Assembly: GCF_902859595.1 (NCBI RefSeq)
Contig: NZ_CADIJQ010000001.1
Location: forward strand, 1,240,001-1,304,000
Length of the DNA stretch: 64,000 nt
DNA from: Achromobacter kerstersii
GTDB taxonomy: Bacteria; Pseudomonadota; Gammaproteobacteria; Burkholderiales; Burkholderiaceae_B
Direction: 5' to 3'
Part shown: piece by piece, positions 38,092 through 47,427 of the stretch
Layout of the letters: every line of letters starts with the position of its first letter
How positions within the stretch are numbered: the stretch's first letter is position 1
Notes under the pieces: model-generated
The model's database searches: none
What the model was told of the DNA's origin: nothing
Seen by the model: the letters and a program-made list of their open reading frames with translations, nothing else
Position numbers and translations under genes: made by a program

Positions 38092-38982
38092 ATGAGCTCC
38101 CACCCCGACACCCCCCAGATGATCCGCGCGTTTGATGCCGATGGCCGCGAGATTCTCGTCGCCCGCGAACAATGGCGCGACAACGTGCTGGTCGGCGCCA
38201 TCCAGCAGAACTGGAACGATGCCGATCAATTGGCCGGCCTGATCATCCAGTCGTTGAATGATGGCTTCTTCGAGGAAATGGTCCGCCCCGCCGAACGGCT
38301 GATGGAACTGGACGCCAACCCCGAACGCGCGATCGTGCTGCAAGCCATCGTCTACATGAAGCTGGGCCGCCTGGACGACTGCGAACGCGTGCTGCTCGAC
38401 TTCTGCGCGCAGCATGGCGAGACGGGCATCGTGCTGACGAATCTGGCCAAGGTCCACGCTGAGCGCGATGACGACGCCAAGACGCTCGACACGCTGTGGC
38501 GCGCGCTGCAACTTGACCCGAACCAGGACAACGGACTGGGCTGGTACGAGGCCATCCACCGCGACGTGGGCGGCGATGCGGCGGGCATCACCGCGATGCG
38601 CAAGGTTGCTGCGCTGCCTCACAGCTGGCGCGCGCAGCTGTGGCTTGCCCGCGGCGAATTGGGTTCGCACAACACGGCGGGCGCGCTCGCGCTGTATCGG
38701 GAATCGCTATCGCGCGCGGGGCAACCCATACCGGGCGACCTGCTGATGCAAATGAGCGGAGACCTCGGCAACGCCGGTTGCATTGCCGAGATCCTGGAAC
38801 TGGCGGGCCCGCACTTTGTGGCCGAAGCGCACGGGCTGCCGGTTGGCAATAACCTGATCAAGGCGCACCTGCACCTGGGCCAGCGCGATGCCGCTACGCG
38901 CATCCTGACTCAGCTGCACGCCATGAACCGCCCAGATTGGAAAGAGCATCTGGCGTATTGGGACCGCGAGCTGGCGCAGTGA
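38092..38982 (+). CDS. TPR-repeat protein of unknown function
   Basis: 296 residues, soluble, no signal peptide. It is built of helix-turn-helix TPR-like units: MVRPAERLMELDANPERAIVLQAIVYMKLGRLDDCERVL, VLTNLAKVHAERDDDAKTLDTLWRALQLDPNQDN, TAGALALYRESLSRA and NNLIKAHLHLGQRDAATRIL. It probably mediates protein contacts. The partner is unknown. It is convergent with the acyl-CoA dehydrogenase gene, with 1 nt between the stops. Confidence 0.85.
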   Translation: MSSHPDTPQMIRAFDADGREILVAREQWRDNVLVGAIQQNWNDADQLAGLIIQSLNDGFFEEMVRPAERLMELDANPERAIVLQAIVYMKLGRLDDCERVLLDFCAQHGETGIVLTNLAKVHAERDDDAKTLDTLWRALQLDPNQDNGLGWYEAIHRDVGGDAAGITAMRKVAALPHSWRAQLWLARGELGSHNTAGALALYRESLSRAGQPIPGDLLMQMSGDLGNAGCIAEILELAGPHFVAEAHGLPVGNNLIKAHLHLGQRDAATRILTQLHAMNRPDWKEHLAYWDRELAQ

Positions 38983-38983
38983 T

Positions 38984-40111
38984 TTACAGCGCCCGCGCAA
39001 TCACCAGGCGCTGAATATCGCTGGTGCCTTCGTAGATCTGGCACACGCGCACATCGCGGTAAATACGCTCCACCGGAAAGTCCTTCAGGTAGCCATAGCC
39101 GCCCAGCGTCTGGATCGCGGCCGAGCACACCTTCTCGGCCATTTCGGAAGCGAAGAGCTTGGCCATCGACGCCTCGGTCAAGGCCGGCCGGCCCGCTTCG
39201 CGCAGCGCCGCCGCATGCAGCACCATCTGACGCGCCGCGTGAATCTGCGTCGCCATGTCCGCCAGACGGAACGCCACCGCCTGATGCTCCATGATAGGTT
39301 TGCCAAAGGCCTGCCGGTCGCGCGCGTAGTCGCGAGCGCATTCAAATGCCGCGCGCGCCATGCCCACCGATTGCGACGCAATGCCGATGCGCCCGCCTTC
39401 AAGATTGCCCAAGGCGATCTTGTAGCCCTCGCCTTCTGCCCCCAGCCGGTAAGCGGCGGGAATGCGCATGTCTTCAAACGCGATCTGGCACGTGTCCGAG
39501 GCGTGCTGCCCCAGCTTATCTTCCACGCGCAGCACCTGATAGCCCGGCGTGTCGGTTGGCACGATGAAGGCGGAAATGCCGCGCTTGCCCGCGTCCGGGT
39601 CGGTCACGGCGAACACAATCACCGTCTGGCCGCTTTTGCCTGACGTGATGAACTGCTTGGCGCCGTTCAGGATGTAGTCGTCGCCATCGCGGCGCGCGCG
39701 CGTGCGCAGGCTGCTGGCGTCCGACCCGGCTTGCGGTTCCGTCAACGCGAAGCCGCCAATGTGTTCGCCGGTGGCCAACGGGCGCAGGAACTGGTCCTTC
39801 TGCGCATCGGTGCCGAACTTCAGGATAGGCATGCAGGCCACTGAGTTATGCACGCTCATGATGGTGGAACACGCGCCGTTACCGGCGGCAATTTCCTCCA
39901 GCGCCACCGCGTACGACACATAGCCGCTGGCGTTGCCGTCCCATTCTTCCGGCACCAACATGCCGAAGAACCCCAGCTGCGCCATCTCTTGAATGGCGTC
40001 GGCGGGATAGTGGTGGTCTCGGTCCCAGCGTTCGGAGTTAGGCGCCAGACGTTCCGTCGCGAAGCGGCGGGCCATTTCCTGAATGCTGAGCTGTTCTTCC
40101 GTCAACAACAT
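38984..40111 (-). CDS. Acyl-CoA dehydrogenase
   Basis: A 375-residue FAD enzyme of short/branched-chain acyl-CoA oxidation. AGGAGA precedes the ATG at 40111 ([18 protein letters not shown]). [15 protein letters not shown] and FITSGK are FAD/substrate segments. [35 protein letters not shown] holds the catalytic Glu in YEGTSD and the ETF-binding region. The electron acceptor would be ETF. There are no other beta-oxidation genes nearby, so chain-length preference cannot be assigned. Confidence 0.92.
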   Translation of the reverse strand: MLLTEEQLSIQEMARRFATERLAPNSERWDRDHHYPADAIQEMAQLGFFGMLVPEEWDGNASGYVSYAVALEEIAAGNGACSTIMSVHNSVACMPILKFGTDAQKDQFLRPLATGEHIGGFALTEPQAGSDASSLRTRARRDGDDYILNGAKQFITSGKSGQTVIVFAVTDPDAGKRGISAFIVPTDTPGYQVLRVEDKLGQHASDTCQIAFEDMRIPAAYRLGAEGEGYKIALGNLEGGRIGIASQSVGMARAAFECARDYARDRQAFGKPIMEHQAVAFRLADMATQIHAARQMVLHAAALREAGRPALTEASMAKLFASEMAEKVCSAAIQTLGGYGYLKDFPVERIYRDVRVCQIYEGTSDIQRLVIARAL

Positions 40112-40270
40112 GTTTTTGTCTCCTGAGATGCGAGAGCGGGCTGGCGCGGGATCGGCGCCGCCCGCTTTGTTTTGCACGGCCGCGGCGGGTTGGCGGACGT
40201 GGCACGGAATCGAGAATACACCGCCCGATGGTGCGCGCGACATCCCGGCATCCACCAATACAGAACAACA

Positions 40271-40312
40271 TAAGTTGCGTGAATTCCAGGCTTCGATTTA
40301 TCATGCAACTTA
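40271..40312. promoter_or_regulatory. Inverted repeat upstream of the thioredoxin-reductase-like gene
   Basis: TAAGTTGCGTGA (40271-40282) and TCATGCAACTTA (40301-40312) match at 11 of 12 positions as inverted arms. A smaller ACTT-ACC-AAGT palindrome overlaps the right arm. It lies 37-78 nt upstream of the flavoprotein ATG, fitting an operator of a dimeric regulator that is not in the window. Confidence 0.55.
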
Positions 40313-40348
40313 CCAAGTGTCTTGATAACCGCTGAAGGAGATTTTCAG

Positions 40349-41245
40349 ATGACCTACGACGCCATCATCGTGGGCGGCAGCTTTGCCGGCCTGTCCGCCG
40401 CCATGCAATTGGCTCGCGCCAGACGGCGCATTCTGTTGATCGACGGCGGTTTGCCGCGCAACCGGTACGCTGCGCATTCACACGGATTTCTGGGCCAGGA
40501 CGGCAAGGCGCCGTATGAGATCGTGCGAGAAGCGCGTGAGCAGCTGGCGCAGTACCCCACCGTCAAGTTTCTGGATGGCCAGGCGGTCAAGGCGCGCGAA
40601 GACGCCGGCCTGTTGCGCGTGTCTATCGAAGACGGACAGGACGTTCAAGGCAAGCGCCTGATTCTGGCGACGGGCTTGCGTGACGAATTGCCGGCGCTTG
40701 CGAGCTTGCAGGAACGCTGGGGCCTGACTGTCTTGCACTGCCCCTACTGCCACGGCTATGAAGTCGCGGGCAGCCCGCTGGGCGTGATGGCGGCGCACCC
40801 GCTGTCGGCGCACCAGGCCATGCTGCTGCCGGATTGGGGCCCCACCACTTACTTCACGCAGGGCGAATTCGAACCGGATGCGGAGCAAGCCGCCCTGTTG
40901 GAAAAACGCGGCGTGCGCATCGAACGCACGCCCATTGTGGAATTGATGGGCACGGCCCCGGCGCTGGATGCGGTCAAACTTGCCGATGGGCGGCGCATGG
41001 CGATCCACGCGCTGTTTGTCGCCAGCAGGACGCACATGGCCAGCCCCTTGGCCATGCAGCTGGGCTGCGCATTCAATGACGGGCCGCTCGGGCCGTTGAT
41101 CCGGGTGGATGAGCTGCGGCAAACATCAATTCCCAACGTCTATGCCGCAGGCGACGCCGCCATTCCGATGAGCAACGCCACACTCGCCAGCGCCTCGGGC
41201 GTCATGGCGGGCGTATGCGTGCACCGATCGCTGGTGATGGAATAG
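40349..41245 (+). CDS. Thioredoxin-reductase-like NAD(P)/FAD-dependent oxidoreductase
   Basis: 298 residues. The FAD-binding start is DAIIVGGSFAGLSAAMQLARA, and ILATGLRDELPAL and NVYAAGDAA are family motifs. The redox pair CPYC is at 131-134 in HCPYCHGYE. GAAGGAG precedes the ATG. The TrxR NADP motif GxGxxA/G is replaced by PLGVMAAHPLSAH, so the preferred reductant or partner may differ from true TrxB. Proteins like this often sit under redox-responsive regulators. A strong inverted repeat precedes the gene. Confidence 0.87.
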   Translation: MTYDAIIVGGSFAGLSAAMQLARARRRILLIDGGLPRNRYAAHSHGFLGQDGKAPYEIVREAREQLAQYPTVKFLDGQAVKAREDAGLLRVSIEDGQDVQGKRLILATGLRDELPALASLQERWGLTVLHCPYCHGYEVAGSPLGVMAAHPLSAHQAMLLPDWGPTTYFTQGEFEPDAEQAALLEKRGVRIERTPIVELMGTAPALDAVKLADGRRMAIHALFVASRTHMASPLAMQLGCAFNDGPLGPLIRVDELRQTSIPNVYAAGDAAIPMSNATLASASGVMAGVCVHRSLVME

Positions 41246-41251
41246 GAAATT

Positions 41252-41271
41252 GGGCAAAAACGAATTTGCCC
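41252..41271 (+). terminator. Possible terminator hairpin after the flavoprotein gene
   Basis: GGGCAAA / TTTGCCC, 7-bp stem with a 6-nt loop, 6 nt after the stop codon. No T-run follows. The next ~70 nt to the convergent hydrolase gene are degenerate GGCGAATT/GGCAAATCG-like repeats. Confidence 0.4.
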
Positions 41272-41339
41272 TGGCGAATTAGGAGTCGGCAAATCGCGAT
41301 TGGCGAGTCGCAAACAGGCGAATGGCCAACACGCCTTCG

Positions 41340-42308
41340 CTATAGATTCGCTTTGAAGAATTCAACGACTTTGGCGTTGAAGTCGTGATGGAAATGCGGG
41401 CGGTCGAACCCCGCAGCGTCCTGGCAGATGGCAGGCGACGACTGCGCCTGCTCGGGCGAGCACGGCGCCAGAAAAGCGAAATGCCCCGCACCTTGGGCCA
41501 CCTGGAAATCCGGCGCGGCAGGCAGCGCCTGACGCACCGCTTCCACACGGGCGGGCATCACGCCATCACCGCCCTGCTCCGACGCCCACAACTGCACGGG
41601 AATCTTCACGGCTTTCAAGGCATCGCCCGGAAACGCGTTCAACGGGTCGGCAATCACCGCCGCCTTGATGCGTGCGTCTTGCACATAGGGCTGCTGCGGA
41701 ATTTTTCCGCTGGCGATGTCACGGCACATCGGCAGCGTGGGCGCATCCTGGCACACGGCCAGCCCCGTCTGGAAATCCGGCTTGGCGCCCGCCAGCACCA
41801 GCCCGGTATAGCCGCCGCGCGAAAAGCCGAAGACGCCAATCTTCGTCGAGTCCACCTTCGCCTGCTGCGGCCACGCTGTCGTCATGTAGTCAAGCAAGCG
41901 CCGCATTTCACGAGGCCGCGTCGAGAAAATCGACAGATACCCCTGGCGCGACCGGTCTTGCGCGTTGTCGCCGACATGATTGATTGCCGCCACCACAAAG
42001 CCCGCGTTCGCCAGCGCGGCCGCGGTGTCGTGATGGCTCAGGAACGAGCCCGCCGAGCCGTGCGAGATCACGATCAACGGATGCCGGCCGTCCGGCACCG
42101 GGCAATTCAACACGCCGGGTATCGTCGCGGCGCCCACCTTGATATCCGTGACGGGCGTGGCGCACGGATACCAGATGGCGCCGGTCAGCCCGGGGCCATT
42201 CATGTCCATGGGAATGTTCAAGCGTTGAAAACCGGCGGCGTGCGACGACGCCATCGCCAAGCCAAAAACGGCGGCTGCACTGATACGGCCAAGAAGATGC
42301 GTGGACAT
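41340..42308 (-). CDS. Secreted alpha/beta hydrolase, dienelactone-hydrolase-like
   Basis: 322 residues. The signal peptide ends ASSHAAG and the start is ATG 42308. HPLIVISHGSAGSFLSHHDTAAALANAGFVV is the oxyanion region, GFSRGG holds nucleophile Ser163, and GAGHFAFLAPC holds the catalytic His. Five Cys in the mature part fit a periplasmic location. It resembles the platelet-activating-factor acetylhydrolase/dienelactone hydrolase group; the natural ester is unknown. Confidence 0.83.
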   Translation of the reverse strand: MSTHLLGRISAAAVFGLAMASSHAAGFQRLNIPMDMNGPGLTGAIWYPCATPVTDIKVGAATIPGVLNCPVPDGRHPLIVISHGSAGSFLSHHDTAAALANAGFVVAAINHVGDNAQDRSRQGYLSIFSTRPREMRRLLDYMTTAWPQQAKVDSTKIGVFGFSRGGYTGLVLAGAKPDFQTGLAVCQDAPTLPMCRDIASGKIPQQPYVQDARIKAAVIADPLNAFPGDALKAVKIPVQLWASEQGGDGVMPARVEAVRQALPAAPDFQVAQGAGHFAFLAPCSPEQAQSSPAICQDAAGFDRPHFHHDFNAKVVEFFKANL

Positions 42309-42386
42309 GCTGAATGGAAATTCCGCGAAGAGGCAAAGCAGGAAAGCCGGCATTATCCCATCGCCGCCATCAGAAAAAGCCGGAAT

Positions 42387-42414
42387 AAAAAAGGCGCTGC
42401 GTTGCCGCAGCGCC
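42387..42414 (-). terminator. Intrinsic terminator of the glpSTPQUV operon
   Basis: Stem GGCGCTGCG (42393-42401) / CGCAGCGCC (42406-42414) with a 4-nt loop. On the minus strand it is followed by six T. It lies about 95 nt past the glpV stop, with a repeat array between. Confidence 0.85.
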
Positions 42415-42422
42415 GGGTTGGG

Positions 42423-42512
42423 GATACCCGATTACCGATTACGGATCACGGATTACGGATTAGCGATACCCGATACCGGATACCGGTACCCGATACCCGA
42501 TACCCGCTTACC
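42423..42512. repeat. 7-bp tandem array between the glpV stop and its terminator
   Basis: Thirteen units of 7 bp (one of 6) such as gataccc, gattacc, gattacg and gatcacg run from 42423. The last unit (gcttacc, 42506-42512) contains the glpV stop codon. On the minus strand the gattacn, gatcacg and gattagc units carry TAA or TGA. Confidence 0.88.
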
Positions 42513-44238
42513 GCACCTTGCCCTCCTTCCAAGCCGCCAGCAGCTTTTCATACGGAATGGTTTCGCCCTTGGGCTTTTCATTCGCCAGCTTCTTCCACGG
42601 CGCATGCTGGTCCGACAGCCACTTGCTGGGGTCGCTCTTGGCATTGAGCTTCGGCGCGCATTGCGCCATGCCGGCGCGCTCCAGGCGCGCCATTACCTGA
42701 TCCATTTCATTGGCCAGGTTGTCCATGGCGGCCTGCGGGGTCTTTTCGCCCGTGACGGCGGTGGCTACGTTCTTCCACCACAGTTGCGCCAGCTTCGGGT
42801 AGTCGGGCACGTTGTTGCCGGTGGGCGTCCAGGCCACGCGCGCCGGGCTGCGGTAGAACTCGATCAGGCCGCCGTAGTTGGCCGCGTTCTTGGTGAAGAA
42901 GTCGCTATTGATGTCGCTGTCACGAATGAAGGTCAGCCCGGTAATGGACTTCTTCAACGACACCGATTTCGACGTGACGAACTGCGCGTACAGCCAGGCG
43001 GCAGCCATCTTGTCGGGGTTGGTGGACTTGAAGAACGTCCACGAGCCCACGTCCTGATAGCCGTTCTGCATGCCGTCCTTCCAGTACGGGCCGTAAGGCG
43101 ACGGGGCCATGCGCCACTTCGGCGTGCCGTCATCGTTCACAACCGGCAGGCCCTTCTTGGTCATGTCGGCGGTGAATGCCGTGTACCAGAAGATCTGCTG
43201 CGCAATCTGCCCTTGGGCCGGCACGGGGCCAGACTCCGAGAACGTCATGCCCATCGCCTGCTGCGGCGCGTACTTCTTCATCCAGTCGATGTACTTGGTC
43301 AGGGCATAGACGGCGGCCGGGCTGTTGGTGGCGCCCCCGCGCGACACCGATGCGCCCACCGGCGTGCACTTGTCGTCGGCGACACGAATGCCCCATTCGT
43401 CTACCGGCATACCGTTGGGCAGGCCCTTGTCGGCGGCGCCGGCCATCGACAGCCACGCGTCGGTAAAGCGCCAGCCCAGCGACGGGTCTTTCTTGCCGTA
43501 GTCCATGTGGCCGTAGACCTTCTTGCCGTCGATCTCCTTGACGTCATTGGAGAAGAAGTCGGCAATGTCTTCATAGGCGGACCAGTTGGTTGGCACGCCC
43601 AGGTCGTAGCCGTACTTGGCCTTGAACTTGTCTTTCAGGTCCTGGCGGGCGAACCAGTCGGCGCGGAACCAGTAGACGTTGGCGAACTGCTGGTCGGGCA
43701 GCTGGTACAGCTTGCCGTCCGGCGCGGTGGTGAACTTGGTGCCGATGAAGTCCTTGATGTCCAGGTTGGGGTTGGTCCATTCCTTGCCCGCCCCGGCCAT
43801 GTAGTCGGACAACGGCAGGATGGCGCCGTAGCGGTAGTGGGTGCCGATCAGATCCGAGTCCGAGATCCAGCCGTCGTAGATGGACTTGCCGGACTGCATG
43901 GACGTCTGCAACTTTTCAACGACGTCGCCTTCCTGGATGAGATCGTGGTTGACCTTGATGCCGGTGATTTCACTGAACGCCTTGGCCAGCGTCTTCGATT
44001 CGTACTCGTGCGTGGTGATGGTTTCCGACACCACACTAATTTCGTTGACGCCCTTGGCCTTCAGCTTGGCGGCGGCGTCCATGAACCATTTCATCTCGGC
44101 CATCTGCTGGTCTTTGGATAGCGTGGATGGCTGGAACTCAGCATCTACCCACTTCTTCGCTTCGGGCTCGCCCGCCCACGCCCCTGACGTTCCGATCAGG
44201 GCGATAGCGGCCGCCACGGCGTGCATGCGCATTTTCAT
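42508..44238 (-). CDS. glpV: Glycerol ABC transporter substrate-binding protein GlpV
   Basis: A 576-residue periplasmic receptor, large as in the rhizobial GlpV family. The signal peptide ends GTSGAWA|GEPEAKKW. The body has EISVVSETITTHEYESKTLAKAFSEITGI, SDSDLIGTHYRYGAILPLSDYM and the ending QHAPWKKL. AGGAGA lies 7 nt before the ATG. A 7-bp stem with long loop (44259-44296) separates it from glpU and may set receptor/permease stoichiometry. The assignment rests on family plus the complete glpSTPQU-glpRD context. Confidence 0.92.
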   Translation of the reverse strand: MKMRMHAVAAAIALIGTSGAWAGEPEAKKWVDAEFQPSTLSKDQQMAEMKWFMDAAAKLKAKGVNEISVVSETITTHEYESKTLAKAFSEITGIKVNHDLIQEGDVVEKLQTSMQSGKSIYDGWISDSDLIGTHYRYGAILPLSDYMAGAGKEWTNPNLDIKDFIGTKFTTAPDGKLYQLPDQQFANVYWFRADWFARQDLKDKFKAKYGYDLGVPTNWSAYEDIADFFSNDVKEIDGKKVYGHMDYGKKDPSLGWRFTDAWLSMAGAADKGLPNGMPVDEWGIRVADDKCTPVGASVSRGGATNSPAAVYALTKYIDWMKKYAPQQAMGMTFSESGPVPAQGQIAQQIFWYTAFTADMTKKGLPVVNDDGTPKWRMAPSPYGPYWKDGMQNGYQDVGSWTFFKSTNPDKMAAAWLYAQFVTSKSVSLKKSITGLTFIRDSDINSDFFTKNAANYGGLIEFYRSPARVAWTPTGNNVPDYPKLAQLWWKNVATAVTGEKTPQAAMDNLANEMDQVMARLERAGMAQCAPKLNAKSDPSKWLSDQHAPWKKLANEKPKGETIPYEKLLAAWKEGKVR

Positions 44239-44325
44239 GACCTGTCTCCTCGAATGTCCTTCCCCATCTTTTGCTGCGGACCGCTGGCCGGGGAAGATAC
44301 GGGCCGTAGTCCTTCCTGATCCCCT

Positions 44326-44634
44326 TCAGCCTTTTCTCATGATGAAGGCCAGCAGCAACATGGACAGCACGAAGCTGATCCATACCGATGGCGGCTCGTC
44401 CAGCGAAAACCATTGCACCGCTTTCTGACCAAACCCCAGAAACGCCAGGTTGAGCCAGGCCGCGGCCATCAAGCCGATGAACAGCCGGTCGCCGCGCGTG
44501 GTGCGCAACGGCAGAAAGCCCTTGCGCTCAACCGTGGGCGACTTCAATTCCCAGACCGTCATGCCGATCAGCATCAGCACGATGCACGAAAAGAACACGG
44601 CGACGGGGGTAGTCCATACCATCCAGCTGAACAT
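44326..44634 (-). CDS. glpU: DUF2160 membrane protein GlpU
   Basis: 102 residues with three membrane segments. MFSWMVWTTPVAVFFSCIVLMLIGMTVWEL and RGDRLFIGLMAAAWLNLAFLGF match the small DUF2160 protein that always accompanies this glycerol importer. Its exact role is unproven, perhaps an accessory membrane subunit. It lies 12 nt downstream of glpQ. Confidence 0.9.
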   Translation of the reverse strand: MFSWMVWTTPVAVFFSCIVLMLIGMTVWELKSPTVERKGFLPLRTTRGDRLFIGLMAAAWLNLAFLGFGQKAVQWFSLDEPPSVWISFVLSMLLLAFIMRKG

Positions 44635-44646
44635 GTCGCGCCCCCT

Positions 44647-45459
44647 CTACACGCGGCCCATCGCGAAACCTTTCGCGATGTAGTGCCGCACGAACCAGAT
44701 GACGATGCCGCCCGGCACGATGGTCAGCACGCCGGCCGCCGCCAGCACGCCCCAGTCCATGCCGGAGGCCGACACGGTTCGGGTCATGGTGGCGACGATG
44801 GGCTTGGCGTTCACCGACGTGAGCGTGCGCGCCAGCAGCAGTTCCACCCAGCTGAACATGAAGCAGAAGAAGGCCGCCACGCCCACCCCCGACTTGATCA
44901 GCGGCAGGAAGATCGTCAGGAAAAAACGTGGAAACGAGTAGCCGTCGACATAGGCGGTTTCGTCAATTTCGCGCGGCACGCCCGACATGAAGCCTTCCAG
45001 AATCCACACGGCCAGCGGCACGTTGAACACCAGATGCGCCAGCGCCACGGCCAGGTGCGTGTCCATCAGGCCGAACGAGCTGTACAACTGAAAGAACGGC
45101 AAGAGGAACACGGCGGGTGGCGTCATGCGGTTGGTGAGCAGCCAGAAGAACACGTGCTTGTCGCCGATGAAGCGGTAGCGCGAAAACGCATAGGCCGCGG
45201 GCAGCGCCACGGCCAGCGAGATCACGGTGTTGATGACCACGTAGATCAGCGAGTTGATGTAGCCCGAATACCAGGCCCGGTCAGTGAAGATGGTGCGGTA
45301 ATGCTCGAACGTGAAGTCGCGCGGCCACAGCGTCAGCGTGCTGACGATTTCCGTATTGGTCTTGAACGACATGTTCAGCATCCAGTACAGCGGCAGGATG
45401 GCGAACACCAGGTACAGGATCAGGAAGGCCGAACGCCACCAAGTGGATTGGTCACGCAT
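44647..45459 (-). CDS. glpQ: Glycerol ABC transporter permease GlpQ
   Basis: 270 residues, six membrane segments, MalG-like. The EAA loop is DETAYVDGYSFPRFFLTIFLPLIKSGVG near 170-195. It overlaps glpP by 8 nt. It forms the membrane channel with GlpP. Not to be confused with the E. coli glycerophosphodiesterase also called GlpQ. Confidence 0.92.
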   Translation of the reverse strand: MRDQSTWWRSAFLILYLVFAILPLYWMLNMSFKTNTEIVSTLTLWPRDFTFEHYRTIFTDRAWYSGYINSLIYVVINTVISLAVALPAAYAFSRYRFIGDKHVFFWLLTNRMTPPAVFLLPFFQLYSSFGLMDTHLAVALAHLVFNVPLAVWILEGFMSGVPREIDETAYVDGYSFPRFFLTIFLPLIKSGVGVAAFFCFMFSWVELLLARTLTSVNAKPIVATMTRTVSASGMDWGVLAAAGVLTIVPGGIVIWFVRHYIAKGFAMGRV

Positions 45460-46342
45460 GGGGATGCTCCTCGTCCAGGCCGCCGGAGGTGCCTGCGCGC
45501 TGCATCCAGTTGTAGAGGATGAAGCACAGCAGCAGGATGATCAGGAAGTAGATGATGGAGAACGCTGCGGCCGGGCCCAGGTCGAACTGGCCCACGGCTT
45601 TTTGCGTCAGGTATTGCGACAGGAACGTGGTGGCGTTGCCCGGCCCGCCGCCGGTCAGCACGAACGGCTCGGTGTAGATCATGAAGCTGTCCATAAAGCG
45701 CAGCAGCACGGCAATCATCAGCACGCCGCGCATCTTGGGCAGCTGGATGTAGCGGAACACGGCCAGCCGCGACGCCCCGTCGATGCGGGCGGCCTGGTAG
45801 TAGGCGTCGGGAATGGCGCGCAGGCCCGCGTAACACAGCAGCGCGACCAGCGGCGTCCAGTGCCACACGTCCATGACCAGTACGGTCACCCAGGCGTCGA
45901 GGTCGTTGCCGGTGTAGTTGTAGTCCACCCCCAGCCAGGTCAAGGTGGCGCCCAGCAGGCCGATGTCGGTGCGGCCGAACACCTGCCAGATGGTGCCCAC
46001 CACGTTCCACGGAATCAGCAACGACAGCGCGATGATCACCAGCACGGCAGAGGCGCGCCAGCCGCTGGCGGGCATGGACAGCGCCAGCAAAATGCCCAGC
46101 GGAATCTCAATGGCCAGCACCGCCAGCGAAAAGCCGATCTGCCGGAACAAGGCGCCGTGCAATTCTTCGTCCTGCAAGACAGCGGCAAACCATTCCGTGC
46201 CGACGAACACGCGGCGTTCGGGGGAAATGATGTCTTGCACCGAGTAGTTGACGATGGTCATCAGCGGCAAGATCGCCGAAAACGCCACGCACAGCACCAC
46301 GGGCAACACCAGGAACCAGGCTCGATGATCGATGGGTTTCAT
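45452..46342 (-). CDS. glpP: Glycerol ABC transporter permease GlpP
   Basis: 296 residues, six membrane segments, MalF-like. The coupling loop is YYQAARIDGASRLAVFRYIQLPKMRGVL near 195-220. It overlaps glpT (ATGA) upstream and glpQ downstream, consistent with fixed-ratio synthesis of the two permeases. Confidence 0.92.
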   Translation of the reverse strand: MKPIDHRAWFLVLPVVLCVAFSAILPLMTIVNYSVQDIISPERRVFVGTEWFAAVLQDEELHGALFRQIGFSLAVLAIEIPLGILLALSMPASGWRASAVLVIIALSLLIPWNVVGTIWQVFGRTDIGLLGATLTWLGVDYNYTGNDLDAWVTVLVMDVWHWTPLVALLCYAGLRAIPDAYYQAARIDGASRLAVFRYIQLPKMRGVLMIAVLLRFMDSFMIYTEPFVLTGGGPGNATTFLSQYLTQKAVGQFDLGPAAAFSIIYFLIILLLCFILYNWMQRAGTSGGLDEEHPHA

Positions 46343-47427
46343 GGGATCAGCACCTCGTCGCGATAAAAGCAGGTGTGCGGATTCAGCACCGACAGCCAGA
46401 CCGTGCCGCCCGCCGCCACGGGCACGATGTTGCTGCCCAGCCGGGCGCGCACGGCGGTGCCTTCGAAGTCGGCCACCAGCAAGGTGTAGGTGCCCACGTC
46501 TTGCACGCGGTCCACCCGCATGGGCACGGCGCCGGCCGCGCCGGGTTCGGTGACGCGCAGGTATTCAGGCCGCACGCCCAGCTTGACGGGGCCGGCGCCT
46601 TCCAGCTTGGCGGCGAGCTCGCCGCTTGCGCCTACCACCCGCGCCTGCCCTACCATCAGCCCGCCCTCGCGCCACTGCGCGGGCAGGAAGTTCATGCCGG
46701 GCGAACCAATGAAATGGCCCACGAAGGTATGCGCGGGCCGTTCGAACAAGTCGTCCGCGCTGCCCACCTGCACGGCGCGGCCGCGCGCCATCACCATGAC
46801 CTGGTCGGCAAAGGTCAGCGCTTCGGTCTGGTCGTGGGTGACGTAGATCAGCGTCAGCTTGAATTCGTGATGGATTTCCTTGAGCTTTCTGCGCAACTCC
46901 CATTTCAACTGGGGGTCGATGACGGTAAGCGGTTCGTCAAACAAAATCGCCGACACGTCGCTGCGCACCAGGCCCCGGCCCAGCGAGATCTTCTGCTTGG
47001 CGTCCGCCGTCAGGCCGCTTGCGCGCCGGTCCAGCACGGACGACATTTCCAGCATCTCGGCGATGCGGCCCACACGTTCGCGGATGCGGTCTGGCGGGAT
47101 GCCCCGGTTGCGCAGCGGGAACGCCAGGTTTTCGGCCACCGTCATCGTGTCGTACACGACCGGAAACTGGAACACCTGAGCGATGTTGCGCGCCTGCGGC
47201 GTCTTGGCCGTGACGTCCTGCCCATCGAACAGAATCCGGCCATGCGACGGCTGCAGCAGCCCCGACACGCAGTTAAGCAAAGTTGTCTTGCCGCAGCCCG
47301 ATGGCCCCAGCAAAGCGTACGCGCCGCCATCGCGGAACGTGAACTTCAGCGGCAGCAGCGCGTAGTCCTCGTCGGTTTGGGGATGGGCGACGTAGGAATG
47401 GGAAAGGTCCAGCTCAATCTGCGCCAT
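46339..47427 (-). CDS. glpT: Glycerol ABC transporter ATPase GlpT (divergent signature)
   Basis: A 362-residue importer ATPase with C-terminal TOBE-like domain. Walker A GPSGCGKTT (41-49), Q-loop QVFQFPVVYDTMT, Walker B AILFDEPLTVID (161-172) and the switch YVTHDQTEA are intact. The ABC signature is LTADAKQKI (140-148) rather than LSGGQ. The partner GlpS has a normal signature, so the heterodimer should have one canonical and one altered ATP site. Unrelated to the E. coli glycerol-3-phosphate antiporter GlpT. Confidence 0.92.
   Translation of the reverse strand: MAQIELDLSHSYVAHPQTDEDYALLPLKFTFRDGGAYALLGPSGCGKTTLLNCVSGLLQPSHGRILFDGQDVTAKTPQARNIAQVFQFPVVYDTMTVAENLAFPLRNRGIPPDRIRERVGRIAEMLEMSSVLDRRASGLTADAKQKISLGRGLVRSDVSAILFDEPLTVIDPQLKWELRRKLKEIHHEFKLTLIYVTHDQTEALTFADQVMVMARGRAVQVGSADDLFERPAHTFVGHFIGSPGMNFLPAQWREGGLMVGQARVVGASGELAAKLEGAGPVKLGVRPEYLRVTEPGAAGAVPMRVDRVQDVGTYTLLVADFEGTAVRARLGSNIVPVAAGGTVWLSVLNPHTCFYRDEVLIP

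Noticed and set aside
42301-44121. A 606-codon plus-strand open frame opposite glpV
   Set aside because: Antisense shadow of a conserved receptor; it also reads through the 7-bp array, and its composition is atypical.
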